DNA from: Sphingomonas gellani
Lineage (GTDB): Bacteria > Pseudomonadota > Alphaproteobacteria > Sphingomonadales > Sphingomonadaceae
Assembly (NCBI RefSeq): GCF_900110035.1
Contig: NZ_FOCF01000007.1
Span: forward strand, 142,725 to 206,724
Reading direction: 5' to 3'
Length of the DNA: 64,000 bases
The translations under genes and the position numbers were made by a program. The notes beneath the pieces were generated by a model. That model was not told the DNA's origin and did no database searches. It saw nothing but the letters and a program-made list of their open reading frames with translations. Positions 51,122 through 60,041 of this stretch are shown in pieces (the stretch's first letter is position 1; every line of letters starts with the position of its first letter).

Positions 51122-53185
51122 TTGACGAGCGATCGGCGTACATTCCTGAGGGCCGCCCTGGCGGCGGCGGCATCCGGTGCCGTGGGTACGCCGATCGCCC
51201 GCGCGCTTGCGCTGCCCGCACGCAGACGCACCGGCACCATCGCCGATGTCGAGCACGTCGTCGTGCTGATGCAGGAGAACCGCTCCTTCGATCATTATTT
51301 CGGCGCGTTGCGGGGCGTCCGTGGCTTCGACGACCCGCGGCCCCTGTTGCTGCCGGGCGGTCGGCCTGTCTGGGAGCAGCCGGTCACACGCGGCGCCGAC
51401 ATGACGGTGACGCCGTTCCGGCTCAACGCCGACGGCCGCCACAACAATGCGATGACGAGCCTGGATCACGGCTGGCGTGGACCGCACGAGACATGGCGGG
51501 ACTATGACGCCTGGATCGAGCGCAAGACCGCGCTCACCATGGGCTATCACGACCGGCGCGACCTGCCCTTCTACTATGCGCTCGCCGACGCCTTCACGAT
51601 CTGCGACGCCTATCACTGCTCGGTGTTCGGCTCGACCAATCCGAACCGCATGTTCATGTTCACCGGCACCAGCGGATTGTCGGTCGGGCAGAACGGCCGA
51701 CAGGTCGGGTCGAACGTGGACGACGGCAACTGGACCGGCGACGCGGCGCGCGACGATCGAGCCTTCGCCGGCTATCCCTGGACCACCTATGCGGAGCGCT
51801 TGCAGCGCGCCGGCGTGGACTGGCGCGTGTACCAGGAACACGACAATTACGGCGACAACGCGCTCGCCTATTTTTCCGCCTTTCGCGGACTGGACCCCTC
51901 CGACCCGCTGTATCGCCGCGGGCGCTCGATCCTTGCCGGCTCCGATGCGTCCAACGCCGCCGCGTCAGAGGGCGAGCACATCGTCGCCGCGATCCGCCGG
52001 GACGTGGAGCGGGGAACGCTGCCGCAGGTGTCGTGGGTCGTCGCCCCCTTCAAGGTGTGCGAGCATCCCGAGGCACAGGGCATGGAGTACGGCCAGTACT
52101 TCACGTCGCGCCTTCTCGAGGCGCTGACGGCCGACCCGGACGTCTGGGCGAAGACGGTCCTGTTCGTGACGTACGACGAGAATGACGGCTTCTTCGATCA
52201 TGTGCCGCCGCCGGTGCCGCCGATCACCGCGGCGCTTGGACGATCAACGGTGGATCTGGTCGGCGAGACGGTCGGGACCGATCCGTTCGGCGCAGGACCG
52301 CGCGTCCCGATGATGGTGGTGTCGCCGTGGAGCAAGGGCGGCTGGGTCAGTTCCGAGCAGTTCGACCATACCTCCATCATCCGGTTCCTTGAGCGCCGCT
52401 TCGACGTGATGGAACCGAACATCACGCCGTGGCGCCGCGCCGTCATGGGCGACCTGACCGGGACACTGGACTTCGCCGCACCGAACCGCGTCCTTCCGGC
52501 CTGGCCCGACACCAGCGGCTATCCCGATGCGGCGAAGGCCGGGCGTGCGGCGCGGCGGCCGGCGCCTCCCGCGCACGGCAGCGTCGCCCGCCAGGAGCCG
52601 GGCTCACGCCCCGCCAGACCCCTGCCCTATGGGCTGCGGTCCGACTTCATCGTCGATCCTGCGGGCGATCGCTTGATGGTGCGGATCGACAATCATGGCC
52701 TTGCCGGTGCGACGCTGTCGCTCCAGTCCAGCGCGACGGACGAACCGCGACGCTTTTACACTGTCGGCGCGAACGGGAAGCTGGAGGACGCGCTGCCGTT
52801 ACGACCGGGGGTACAGCGCATCCTCCGGCTACAGGGCCCCAACGGCTACCTGCACGAAGTATCGGTGGAAGCCCTGCGCCTCTCCGGCCTGCGGCTTGAA
52901 GGAGGCTTCGACCCGCGTGCGAAGCGCTTCGCGTTGAGGGCCTCCAATCCCGGGTCATCGGGCAAGACGCTACGATTCACGCCGTTGCGTTATGCCGGCG
53001 ACGTTCGCGAACACGTCGTGCCCCCGGGCTCGACGGTTGGCGTCGGATGGGACCTCCGCGCCAGCGGAAACTGGTACGACATCGAAGTGCGCTTTCCCGG
53101 CAGCACCGCCGCCCTCATGCGCTTCGCAGGACGCGGCGAGGACGGGCAGCCCGGACGCAGCGATCCGGCTGGCGAACGCGCGTAA
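51122..53185 (+). CDS. Tat-exported phosphocholine-type phospholipase C
   Basis: A 687-residue enzyme from a TTG start with GAGGG upstream. SDRRTFLRAALAAAASGA is a Tat signal. The phosphoesterase domain begins VEHVVVLMQENRSFDHYFGA, the hallmark of PlcH/PlcN and acid phosphatase AcpA relatives, and continues through TNPNRMFMFTGTSG and VTYDENDGFFDHVPPPVPP. From about residue 500 two DUF756-type beta domains follow, as in Pseudomonas PlcN. Such enzymes split phosphatidylcholine or sphingomyelin into phosphocholine and a diacylglycerol or ceramide. Cotranscription with the receptor suggests that the released headgroup, or lipid, is taken up. Confidence 0.92.
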   Translation: MTSDRRTFLRAALAAAASGAVGTPIARALALPARRRTGTIADVEHVVVLMQENRSFDHYFGALRGVRGFDDPRPLLLPGGRPVWEQPVTRGADMTVTPFRLNADGRHNNAMTSLDHGWRGPHETWRDYDAWIERKTALTMGYHDRRDLPFYYALADAFTICDAYHCSVFGSTNPNRMFMFTGTSGLSVGQNGRQVGSNVDDGNWTGDAARDDRAFAGYPWTTYAERLQRAGVDWRVYQEHDNYGDNALAYFSAFRGLDPSDPLYRRGRSILAGSDASNAAASEGEHIVAAIRRDVERGTLPQVSWVVAPFKVCEHPEAQGMEYGQYFTSRLLEALTADPDVWAKTVLFVTYDENDGFFDHVPPPVPPITAALGRSTVDLVGETVGTDPFGAGPRVPMMVVSPWSKGGWVSSEQFDHTSIIRFLERRFDVMEPNITPWRRAVMGDLTGTLDFAAPNRVLPAWPDTSGYPDAAKAGRAARRPAPPAHGSVARQEPGSRPARPLPYGLRSDFIVDPAGDRLMVRIDNHGLAGATLSLQSSATDEPRRFYTVGANGKLEDALPLRPGVQRILRLQGPNGYLHEVSVEALRLSGLRLEGGFDPRAKRFALRASNPGSSGKTLRFTPLRYAGDVREHVVPPGSTVGVGWDLRASGNWYDIEVRFPGSTAALMRFAGRGEDGQPGRSDPAGERA

Positions 53186-53243
53186 GCGCCGCGCCAGGAG
53201 CGGTCACGTCAAGCTTTCACCAGAGCCATGGAATGTTCGCCGT

Positions 53244-53411
53244 TCACGCGTCCTCGCACGATTCCTCCACCGCCTTCGCCTGCTCCTCGATAAACATGGC
53301 AAGATCGATATGCATCGCCGCCACGGGCGGGGCGGCGGCGATCGTGGCGAGGTGGGCCTGGTCGCGCGCGTCGGTATGCAACTGATCGGCAACGTCGTGA
53401 CAATCTTCCAT
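53244..53411 (-). CDS. Possible 55-residue protein, unknown
   Basis: An ATG at 53411 begins a short frame of normal-looking composition: EDCHDVADQLHTDARDQAHL, ATIAAAPPVAAMHIDLAMFI, EEQAKAVEESCEDA. It is acidic and probably helical with two Cys. The ribosome-binding site is weak and no homologue is recalled. The rest of the 53186-53606 gap shows nothing recognisable. Confidence 0.38.
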   Translation of the reverse strand: MEDCHDVADQLHTDARDQAHLATIAAAPPVAAMHIDLAMFIEEQAKAVEESCEDA

Positions 53412-53660
53412 GGGAACGATCTACCGACGCTTCGTTTAAGAACTTGTCCGCGTTGTCATGCGGTTGGCCGCATGGCTCGGTCCGTTTCGGAGAAAGTTGC
53501 GGCCTCCAACTACCATGCGGGAGATTGCAGCCGCATCGCGTTCGACATCAACCAAAACACGGATATCGAGTTCATCGTCCCGCCGCGCTAAAAGCAACTC
53601 AATCTGATGAAGCGGGCTGAGCCTCGGCTACGGAGAAACGCCAAGGAGGGTCGATTGCCA

Positions 53661-54419
53661 ATGATGTCGGTCGTGTTGCTGGCGATGGCCGTCGGCGCCA
53701 CGCAGGGCGCAAGCGGTGTGCCCGAAGGGACCATCTCGCTTACCGCGCAGTCCGGGCCCGGTGGAGAGATGCGCTGCTCGGCCATGGACGGCGCTGTGGG
53801 TGGGCGATGGTGTGTATCCATGGCCCAGGCGGCCCTGTCACCGCTGGTCCTTACGCATGACGGCAAGCAGGTCGGGCGCTGGACCCCGCCCGAAGGTGAT
53901 GAAACATTCGAGGTGGTGCCTGCGGTTCTGCCCCTGGAGGGTGGGTCTGCGCTGGTGATTGCCCGATCGACGCGGCAGGTGATGTATTCTGGCGGTGGCG
54001 GCCGGATCATCACGCAGCACGTGATCCTGGTGGAGCAGGGCGGACAAGGGACTGCGACACGCGTGCTGAGCCTGCCGGCCGTAAGCGGCCTGATGATCCG
54101 CGCCTGCTTTGCCGAAACCGACATCGTAAAGCGCGCCGGCGCCTGCCACGACACCTATTCCATGTTCGGCTTTCTGTCCTTTGGCCGTCCAAGCGGCGAA
54201 ATGCCGGTCATACGCTTCAAGGCTGAGGCGTCGTCATATCCGCGCGGCGTCTCGCGCGACAAGGACTCGCTGGCCCGGCCGCCGCTTCGCAAAGCCGATC
54301 TCGTGTGGGACCCGGATCGGGCCTGCACCTACACGCGGGCGTTCCACTTCGATCCGGTGGAGATGCGCTATTTGCCGGACGCGCCGCTGCCCGACTGTAG
54401 CCAGTATCTCGACGACTGA
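53661..54419 (+). CDS. Secreted hypothetical protein
   Basis: A 252-residue protein. MSVVLLAMAVGATQGASG is a short signal peptide. The mature part has scattered Cys (RCSAMDGAVGGRWCVSMAQA, CFAETD, GACHDTYSMFG, DPDRACTYTRAFHF, PDCSQYLDD), suggesting disulfides, and a predominantly beta character. AAGGAGGG ends five bases before a TTG at 53655 and about twelve before ATG 53661, so either may be used; the longer open frame from 53607 is rejected. No domain is recognised. Confidence 0.65.
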   Translation: MMSVVLLAMAVGATQGASGVPEGTISLTAQSGPGGEMRCSAMDGAVGGRWCVSMAQAALSPLVLTHDGKQVGRWTPPEGDETFEVVPAVLPLEGGSALVIARSTRQVMYSGGGGRIITQHVILVEQGGQGTATRVLSLPAVSGLMIRACFAETDIVKRAGACHDTYSMFGFLSFGRPSGEMPVIRFKAEASSYPRGVSRDKDSLARPPLRKADLVWDPDRACTYTRAFHFDPVEMRYLPDAPLPDCSQYLDD

Positions 54420-54513
54420 GCCGAAAGTCACGGACACGAGGTACCGCATCGACACCGCGGGCTGCGTTGGCCAATGGCGATCATCCGTTTAGGTCGGTAT
54501 GACCGCCACGCGG

Positions 54514-55266
54514 TCAGCGAGATGCCAGCAAGATCGCGTAGAGCGCCGCGCCTGTGCCGGGTTCGTGGCGCGGTGCGATCAGCTCATAAGGCGCCTGTTG
54601 CGCAAGATGATGCAGCAGTGCCGCTCGCACGGCGTCCTGCTTGATCAACACACCGCCCGACCAGGAAAGAAGCACGCGCTCCTGATCGTCGAACCGCAGC
54701 TGCTGGCGCAGCGCCCGGGCGATCTGTGCCAGTTCCCAGCCAGCTCGATCCAGGATGGCGACCGCCTGCCCGTCCCCCTCTTGTGCCGCCCGACTCACCA
54801 GCGGGGCGAGCGCGGCGACCTCATCGCGCGTCATGCCTGCGTTGCCCATGACACGCGCGCAGATCGCCAGATCGCTCTCAAGGCCCATCGCCTCGACGAA
54901 GATCCGTCGCAACGCGCCGACCGGCATCCGGCCATCGCTCATCCGGGTGAACGCGTTCAGGCCTTGAAGGGCGGTCCAGTAAGCCGAGCCTTCGTCGCTG
55001 AAGATCTCTCCCCATCCGCCGACGCGCGCCTTGCGCCCCTGTCGCTCGCCATAGCCGATCGACCCGGTGCCCGCGACGAGGTTGATGCCGTCCGCGCATG
55101 CCAGCGACCCCGCCCATCCGCACACCATGTCGTTGTCGCACCGATACCGATCATGGCCCAACAGGCGGCCGCAGGCGGCGTCCAGAAGCGGATCGACCGC
55201 CGCGTCTTCGCCGAACGCCGGCAGCCCGACAAATTGAACCGGCGAAAACAGACTTGTCGGCGCCCC
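54514..55266 (-). pseudogene. 5'-truncated BadF/BcrA-type sugar kinase (N-acetylglucosamine kinase-like)
   Basis: The frame is open from 55266 to 54514 and encodes FVGLPAFGEDAAVDPLLDAA, RYRCDNDMVCGWAGSLACAD, GINLVAGTGSIGYGERQGRK, VGGWGEIFSDEGSAYWTALQ and SWSGGVLIKQDAVRAALL. These are the middle and end of a BadF/BadG-type ATPase fold used by GlcNAc kinases. The N-terminal DGGGTKT-type phosphate loop and roughly the first 80-100 residues are absent: a TAA lies at 55267-55269 and the DNA beyond is visibly AT-richer and non-coding. An internal TTG at 55161 would give an even shorter product. Without the phosphate loop it should be inactive. Confidence 0.7.
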
Positions 55267-55429
55267 TTAGCTGGCGGCTCAGCGCCATACGCTATCAGTA
55301 TACTGCCACACCTGCTACGGTAATTCGATATATTCCAATGGAGCGTCACCACAGCTTGAGAGTACAAAGCTTAGAATGCGGCCTTGTTTGAATAAGTCCG
55401 CTCATATAGACAGTCGTCGCCGGCGCTCC

Positions 55430-56335
55430 TTACTGAGCCGGATTAGTCCACGATCGCAGCATTGCCTCGATCTGACCAAGCAGTCTGGAAGGTGCTCCAT
55501 CGAGTTGGCGGCCGAGGCGGTGGATCAAGCTGACGGTCGCATGTTCCAGCTCCGGCTCTAACAAAGGCCTGCTTACAATCGTGCCCTCCTCCAGTTCGGC
55601 GACGGCCGCCATTCGAGGGAGAACAGTGATCATATGACCACCGCGCACCAGATCGCGCATCAGTTGCAGCGAAGAGGTGACGATCACCGGCGCAAGATAT
55701 GTCTGCGCGCGCCGCTCTGCTCCATTCAACATCTGACGGATGCGGAACTCACTCGGGGGCAAACACAATGCATATCGCGTGAGATCGGCGATCGTCATCG
55801 AGGGCATGGACGCTGCCGGGTGGTCGCGTCCGCATAGCACCGCCAACGGCTGCTCAGCCGAGGTGCGGGAACGGATCTTAGGCTCGTTCGACGCGCCGAA
55901 GATCATGCCGATATGCGCCTCGTCGTGCAGCACCATGCGCACGACTTCGCTGGTGGTGCCGCTGTGCACCCGAACGACGATGCCGGGATTGCGACAGTAA
56001 AACTTGTCCAGCAAATTACTGAAGGAGCGTCCCAGAAACCCCTCGCCGACCGCCAGATCTACCGTCCCAGTCTTCAATTCGCGTAGATCGCGCAATCGGT
56101 TTACCAAAGCCTCGCGGTCGGCGAGTTGCTCGCGATAATATTCGATCGTCACTCGGCCAGCTTCTGTAAGCTGGATGGACCGCCGACCGCGCTCAATAAG
56201 CGCGATGCCCAACTCGCGTTCCAGCTGGGCGATCTGGCGGCTGATGGAGGATACCGCTACGCCGATCCGCTCGCTGGCGAGCCGCATCGAACCCAAGTTC
56301 GCCGCCTCGTAGAAATAGGTAAGTGCCGTTTCCAA
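55430..56335 (-). CDS. LysR-family transcriptional regulator
   Basis: A 301-residue LysR protein: LTYFYEAANLGSMRLASERI, GVAVSSISRQIAQLERELGI and IERGRRSIQLTEAGRVTIEY form the DNA-binding domain. TGTVDLAVGEGFLGRSFSNL opens the effector domain. This branch (CynR/HdfR-like) lies next to amino-acid or peptide genes in many genomes. It is divergent from the M14 carboxypeptidase gene, with 169 bases between starts, and probably controls it. The region is less GC-rich than its neighbours. Confidence 0.9.
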   Translation of the reverse strand: METALTYFYEAANLGSMRLASERIGVAVSSISRQIAQLERELGIALIERGRRSIQLTEAGRVTIEYYREQLADREALVNRLRDLRELKTGTVDLAVGEGFLGRSFSNLLDKFYCRNPGIVVRVHSGTTSEVVRMVLHDEAHIGMIFGASNEPKIRSRTSAEQPLAVLCGRDHPAASMPSMTIADLTRYALCLPPSEFRIRQMLNGAERRAQTYLAPVIVTSSLQLMRDLVRGGHMITVLPRMAAVAELEEGTIVSRPLLEPELEHATVSLIHRLGRQLDGAPSRLLGQIEAMLRSWTNPAQ

Positions 56336-56504
56336 ATGTCGTGTCCTCGTAGCGAGGGAAGCTATTTCTCTGTTCCACGAGACGCAAACGAATTCGCCGC
56401 TGCCCTACCCTGATGCAACGTACTATCCTACGCAACACTCTCGCTCACGCCGAGCAAGCTTGGTCGGTTAGACCATCGTCTGCCCAGAACGCGGAGGATT
56501 GACG

Positions 56505-58274
56505 ATGACCCGACCCTGGCCGCGAGATCGACGGGCACCGCTTCCGCCCGTTCCCGAATGGCATGGAGAAACAGAGGACCGCATCGCTTCTCCGGGCGGT
56601 AATTGGTGCACCCCGGCCGAGCGCGATGATTTCGACACGACGCCCGATTATGAAGAAACGCTGGCCTTCATCTATGCCCTGGCGGACGCGTCGCCGCTGA
56701 TCCGCGCGCGCACCTATGGCCGAACGGTAGAAGGTCGGCCACTGACGTTGGTTATTGCCAGCAGCGATCACGACATGGCGGATGCTGAAAAGCGTTCAAA
56801 GAGCCGCGCCCGCGTGCTGGTTCAGTGCGGCATTCATCCGGGAGAGATCGACGGCAAGGACGCCGGGCTGATGCTGCTGCGCGACATCGCCGCAGGCGAT
56901 CGGGAAGCATTGTTGAACGAATGCGACCTGTACTTCGTGCCGGTAGTCAATCCTGATGGCCACGAACGTCGATCACTCTTCAGCCGCCCCAATCAACGCG
57001 GTCCGCGTGAGCAGGGATGGCGCGCATCGGCGCAGGGGCTGAACCTTAACCGTGACTTCGTGAAAGCGGAATCGCCTGAGATCAGGGCGATGCTGACGCT
57101 GTTCAACACGATCGATCCCGACCTGTTCGTCGACATCCATGTCACCGACGGGCTGGATTACCAGTACGACATCACCTTCGGCTTCCAGGACGCTCCGTAT
57201 ACCGCCTCCCCGGCGATCAATCGTTGGCTGGAGGCGTGCTATCGCCCGTTCGTATCGGCCGACATGACCGCGGTCGGACACCTGCCCGGTCCGCTCATCC
57301 TGGCTATGGACGACCGCCGACCGGAACTGGGGCTCGCCCTGCCCGCCTTTCCGCCACGATTCTCGCACAGTTATGGCGATCTCCGGCACCTGCCGTCTGT
57401 TTTGGTCGAGAACCACTCGCTCAAGCCAGTACGCCAGCGGGTTCTCGGCACCCTGGCGCTGTTGGAGGCCACGATGCGCGTCGCTTCGGCAAACGTCGGA
57501 GACCTACGCGCCGCGATAGAGGTCGATCGCCGACGCAGGGAACCCGCGCCGGTGCTGACCTGGCTGGCAGCCGCCGATCCGGTGCGGGAAACACTGTTCC
57601 ACCCGATCGCCTCCGAATTCTATCGCTCCCCGGCGTCCGGTGCCGAAGAGGTGCGCTGGCTGGGCACCCCACTGCCGCCCGTATGCACACCAGTGCATGG
57701 ATCAACGCCAGGCCTGCGCATTGCGCGGCCGGCGGGCTACTGGGTTCCAGTCTCCGAACCTGAGGTAATCGAGCGGCTGTCGCGCCAAGGCATCCGCATG
57801 GACGTGTTGGCGGAGGCACGTACGGCGGAGGTCGCGATGATCCGCCTTGATCGCATCGTGCTGGCACCGCGCGTGTCCGAACGGCGCGTCGGTGTGGGTG
57901 CCGACTGCACGCGGGTCGAACGGCGACAGCGGCGATTTGCGGCGGGTAGCGCCTATGTGCCCACCGACCAACCAATGGGCGATCTGGCGATCCACATGCT
58001 GGAGCCGGCATGCGCCGACTCCTTGTTCGCGCAGGGGTTCGTCACAGGCTGCCTGGACCAGGTCGAGTATATGGAGGCCTATGTCATCGCACCCATGGCT
58101 GATGCCATGCTGGCCGAAGATCCCGAACTGGTGGCCGAGTTCGAAGCTGCACTGGACGCCGATCCGGCCTTCGCCGCGGACCCGGTCGCGCGGCTCAAAT
58201 GGTTCTACCTGCGGTCGCCTTATCAGGACGACGATTATCTGCTCTATCCAATCGCAAGGGCGATCGCGCCTTGA
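56505..58274 (+). CDS. M14-family zinc carboxypeptidase
   Basis: A 589-residue peptidase. GCGGAGGA ends six bases before ATG 56505, which is preferred over the TTG at 56499. Zinc ligands are H111 and E114 in QCGIHPGEIDGKDAG and the His of LFVDIHVTDG. The substrate Arg/Asn region is QGLNLNRDFVKAESPE and the catalytic Glu lies in SVLVENHSLKPVRQRV. No signal peptide is seen, so it may be cytoplasmic. A long C-terminal extension (about residues 350-589) is not part of the peptidase fold and is unassigned. Probably LysR-regulated. Confidence 0.87.
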   Translation: MTRPWPRDRRAPLPPVPEWHGETEDRIASPGGNWCTPAERDDFDTTPDYEETLAFIYALADASPLIRARTYGRTVEGRPLTLVIASSDHDMADAEKRSKSRARVLVQCGIHPGEIDGKDAGLMLLRDIAAGDREALLNECDLYFVPVVNPDGHERRSLFSRPNQRGPREQGWRASAQGLNLNRDFVKAESPEIRAMLTLFNTIDPDLFVDIHVTDGLDYQYDITFGFQDAPYTASPAINRWLEACYRPFVSADMTAVGHLPGPLILAMDDRRPELGLALPAFPPRFSHSYGDLRHLPSVLVENHSLKPVRQRVLGTLALLEATMRVASANVGDLRAAIEVDRRRREPAPVLTWLAAADPVRETLFHPIASEFYRSPASGAEEVRWLGTPLPPVCTPVHGSTPGLRIARPAGYWVPVSEPEVIERLSRQGIRMDVLAEARTAEVAMIRLDRIVLAPRVSERRVGVGADCTRVERRQRRFAAGSAYVPTDQPMGDLAIHMLEPACADSLFAQGFVTGCLDQVEYMEAYVIAPMADAMLAEDPELVAEFEAALDADPAFAADPVARLKWFYLRSPYQDDDYLLYPIARAIAP

Positions 58275-58395
58275 GGTGTTGCAGGAGGTGCAATGAACTC
58301 TGCGCCGTAGGTGCGTTGCGGTTCCTTTTGTCCGCTGCGATCCTGCCGCCGGCCGGCCTACGCGACAGTATTGCCGCCGGTCGAGAAGGACGGAG

Positions 58396-59319
58396 ATGAA
58401 CATGTCGATGCCCGTTGATCGTCGCACGCTGATCGGCGGTGCCGCAGCTTTCGCGCTTGCTCCCACCGGATTGCTCGCGGCTCCGCGCCGGCGACCGCGT
58501 CTCGGCATCCAGCTCTATACGCTGATGCAGCTGCTCGACAGGGATCTGGAAGGCACGATCGCGCAAGTGGCGGCGATGGGCTATCGCGAGGTCGAGACGT
58601 TGGGCAGCTTTGGCGGCGATCCGGTCAGGCTGCGCGAGATATTCGACCGACATGGGCTGGTGTCGCCGTCACAGCACATCATGCCCCCCGGCCTGTACGA
58701 GGTGTTCGATGCCGGCGTCGCCAAGCGGATCGACATGGCAACGTTCGAGCGGGAATTCATCGCCGCCTTCTCCTTTGACCGGGTCGAGGGTTTGATCGAG
58801 GCGTGCGCACAGCAGGCAAAGGCGCTGGGCCAGACATACATCGTCTGGCAGATCAGCTGGCCATCCCAGCTGGAAACGCGAGCAAAGATCGACGCGCTTG
58901 TGAAGGCGCTGAACCGCGCCGCCGACACCGCGCATCGCGAGGGCTTCACCCTCGCCTACCACAATCACAGTCAGGAATTCACCAAGGTCGGGACCGACGT
59001 ACCCTATGACCTGATCCTGAAGGGCACGAACCCCGACCGGCTGAAGTTCGAGATGGACCTGGCATGGGCGACCGCCGCCAAGGTCGATCCGGTCGGCTAT
59101 TTTCGCCGCTATCCCGGCCGCTTCCGCATGGTGCACATGAAGGATGTCGGTGCCGATGGAAACGTGCGCGATCCGGGCACCGGCATCGTGCCGTTCAAGC
59201 GGATCATCCCGGCCGCGGAAAAGGCCGGCGTCGAGCATTTCTATGTCGAATACGACGTGCCCAAGGACCCGATGGCGACGGCCAAGCGCGCGTACGGCTA
59301 TTTGTCGCCGCTGCTGTGA
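58396..59319 (+). CDS. Tat-exported sugar phosphate isomerase/epimerase-like TIM-barrel protein
   Basis: A 307-residue protein with a Tat signal (VDRRTLIGGAAAFALAPTGL) and an AP-endonuclease-2-type TIM barrel: RLGIQLYTLMQLLDRDLEGT, MGYREVETLGSFGGDPVRLR, YHNHSQEFTKVG with conserved His residues, FEMDLAWATAAKVDPVGYFR and RMVHMKDVGADG. These barrels bind divalent metals and act on sugars or inositols; exported ones are common in Bacteroidetes and sphingomonads. It lies 121 bases after the carboxypeptidase gene. ATGs at 58396 and 58402 are both possible. Confidence 0.87.
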   Translation: MNMSMPVDRRTLIGGAAAFALAPTGLLAAPRRRPRLGIQLYTLMQLLDRDLEGTIAQVAAMGYREVETLGSFGGDPVRLREIFDRHGLVSPSQHIMPPGLYEVFDAGVAKRIDMATFEREFIAAFSFDRVEGLIEACAQQAKALGQTYIVWQISWPSQLETRAKIDALVKALNRAADTAHREGFTLAYHNHSQEFTKVGTDVPYDLILKGTNPDRLKFEMDLAWATAAKVDPVGYFRRYPGRFRMVHMKDVGADGNVRDPGTGIVPFKRIIPAAEKAGVEHFYVEYDVPKDPMATAKRAYGYLSPLL

Positions 59320-59338
59320 CCCAGGTCGGCCGGCGGCG

Positions 59339-59404
59339 TCAGTCCAGCCGGCCCATCACCTCGAACGACGCGATCCGATCGTCGCGCAGCGTTGCGAGCG
59401 CCAT
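59339..59404 (-). pseudogene. Truncated C-terminal tail of a lost minus-strand gene (tentative)
   Basis: On the minus strand the stretch ending at 59339 reads MALATLRDDRIASFEVMGRL followed by Asp and stop, a plausible protein C-terminus. The frame loses sense within a few codons upstream, exactly where the GH3 fragment begins on the other strand. It may be the residue of a gene cut by the same rearrangement. Confidence 0.28.
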
Positions 59405-60041
59405 GCAGGATTCACTTCCCCTGGACCTCAAGGGCGCCAAGCCGCAGGCGATCATGGACATCTGGTATCCGGGCAGTCAGGGCGGTGCGGCGACTGCCAA
59501 CCTTTTGTTCGGCGAGGTGTCGCCTGGCGGCAAGCTGCCCTACACCTGGGTCCGCAACATCGGTCAGATCCCGACCATCTACTCTCACCTGACCACGCAC
59601 CAACCAAAGAGTTTCGGCGAACGCTACTGGAATGAGCCGAGCGCGCCGACCTACCCGTTCGGCTACGGTCTGTCCTACTCCAGCTTCGCCTTCTCGAACC
59701 TGCGGGTTGGCAAGGCGAGCGTCGCTCCTGGCGAGGGAGTGCCTGTCAGTGTCGAGGTGAGGAACACCGGCACGGTGAAGGCCGACGAGGTGGCGCAGCT
59801 TTACATTCACCAGCGCTATGGCACCGCCGCACGGCCGGTGCGCGAGTTGAAAGGGTTCGAGCGAGTGACGCTGGCGCCGGGTGAGACGCGCACCGTGCGC
59901 TTCACACTCACGCCCAAGGACCTCACCTACTGGGCGTCTTCGACCAAGAGCTACGTGCAGGATGAGACGACCTTCGACCTCTACGCGGGCGGCGACTCCA
60001 CGGCGGCGCTGACCACAACCTTTGAAGTGCGCAAGCCCTGA
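59403..60041 (+). pseudogene. GH3 beta-glucosidase, C-terminal fragment only
   Basis: The 212 codons from ATG 59403 encode only the end of a family-3 glycoside hydrolase: IMDIWYPGSQGGAATANLLF, GEVSPGGKLPYTW, PTYPFGYGLSYSSFAFSNL, then a fibronectin-III-like domain (GVPVSVEVRNTGTVKADEVA, LKGFERVTLAPGETRTVRFT). Intact GH3 enzymes are some 700-900 residues, with the catalytic Asp in an N-terminal barrel that is missing here. There is no signal peptide or ribosome-binding site at the apparent start. The stop overlaps the MFS start (TGATG), so the original operon end is preserved while the front was deleted. Confidence 0.75.
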
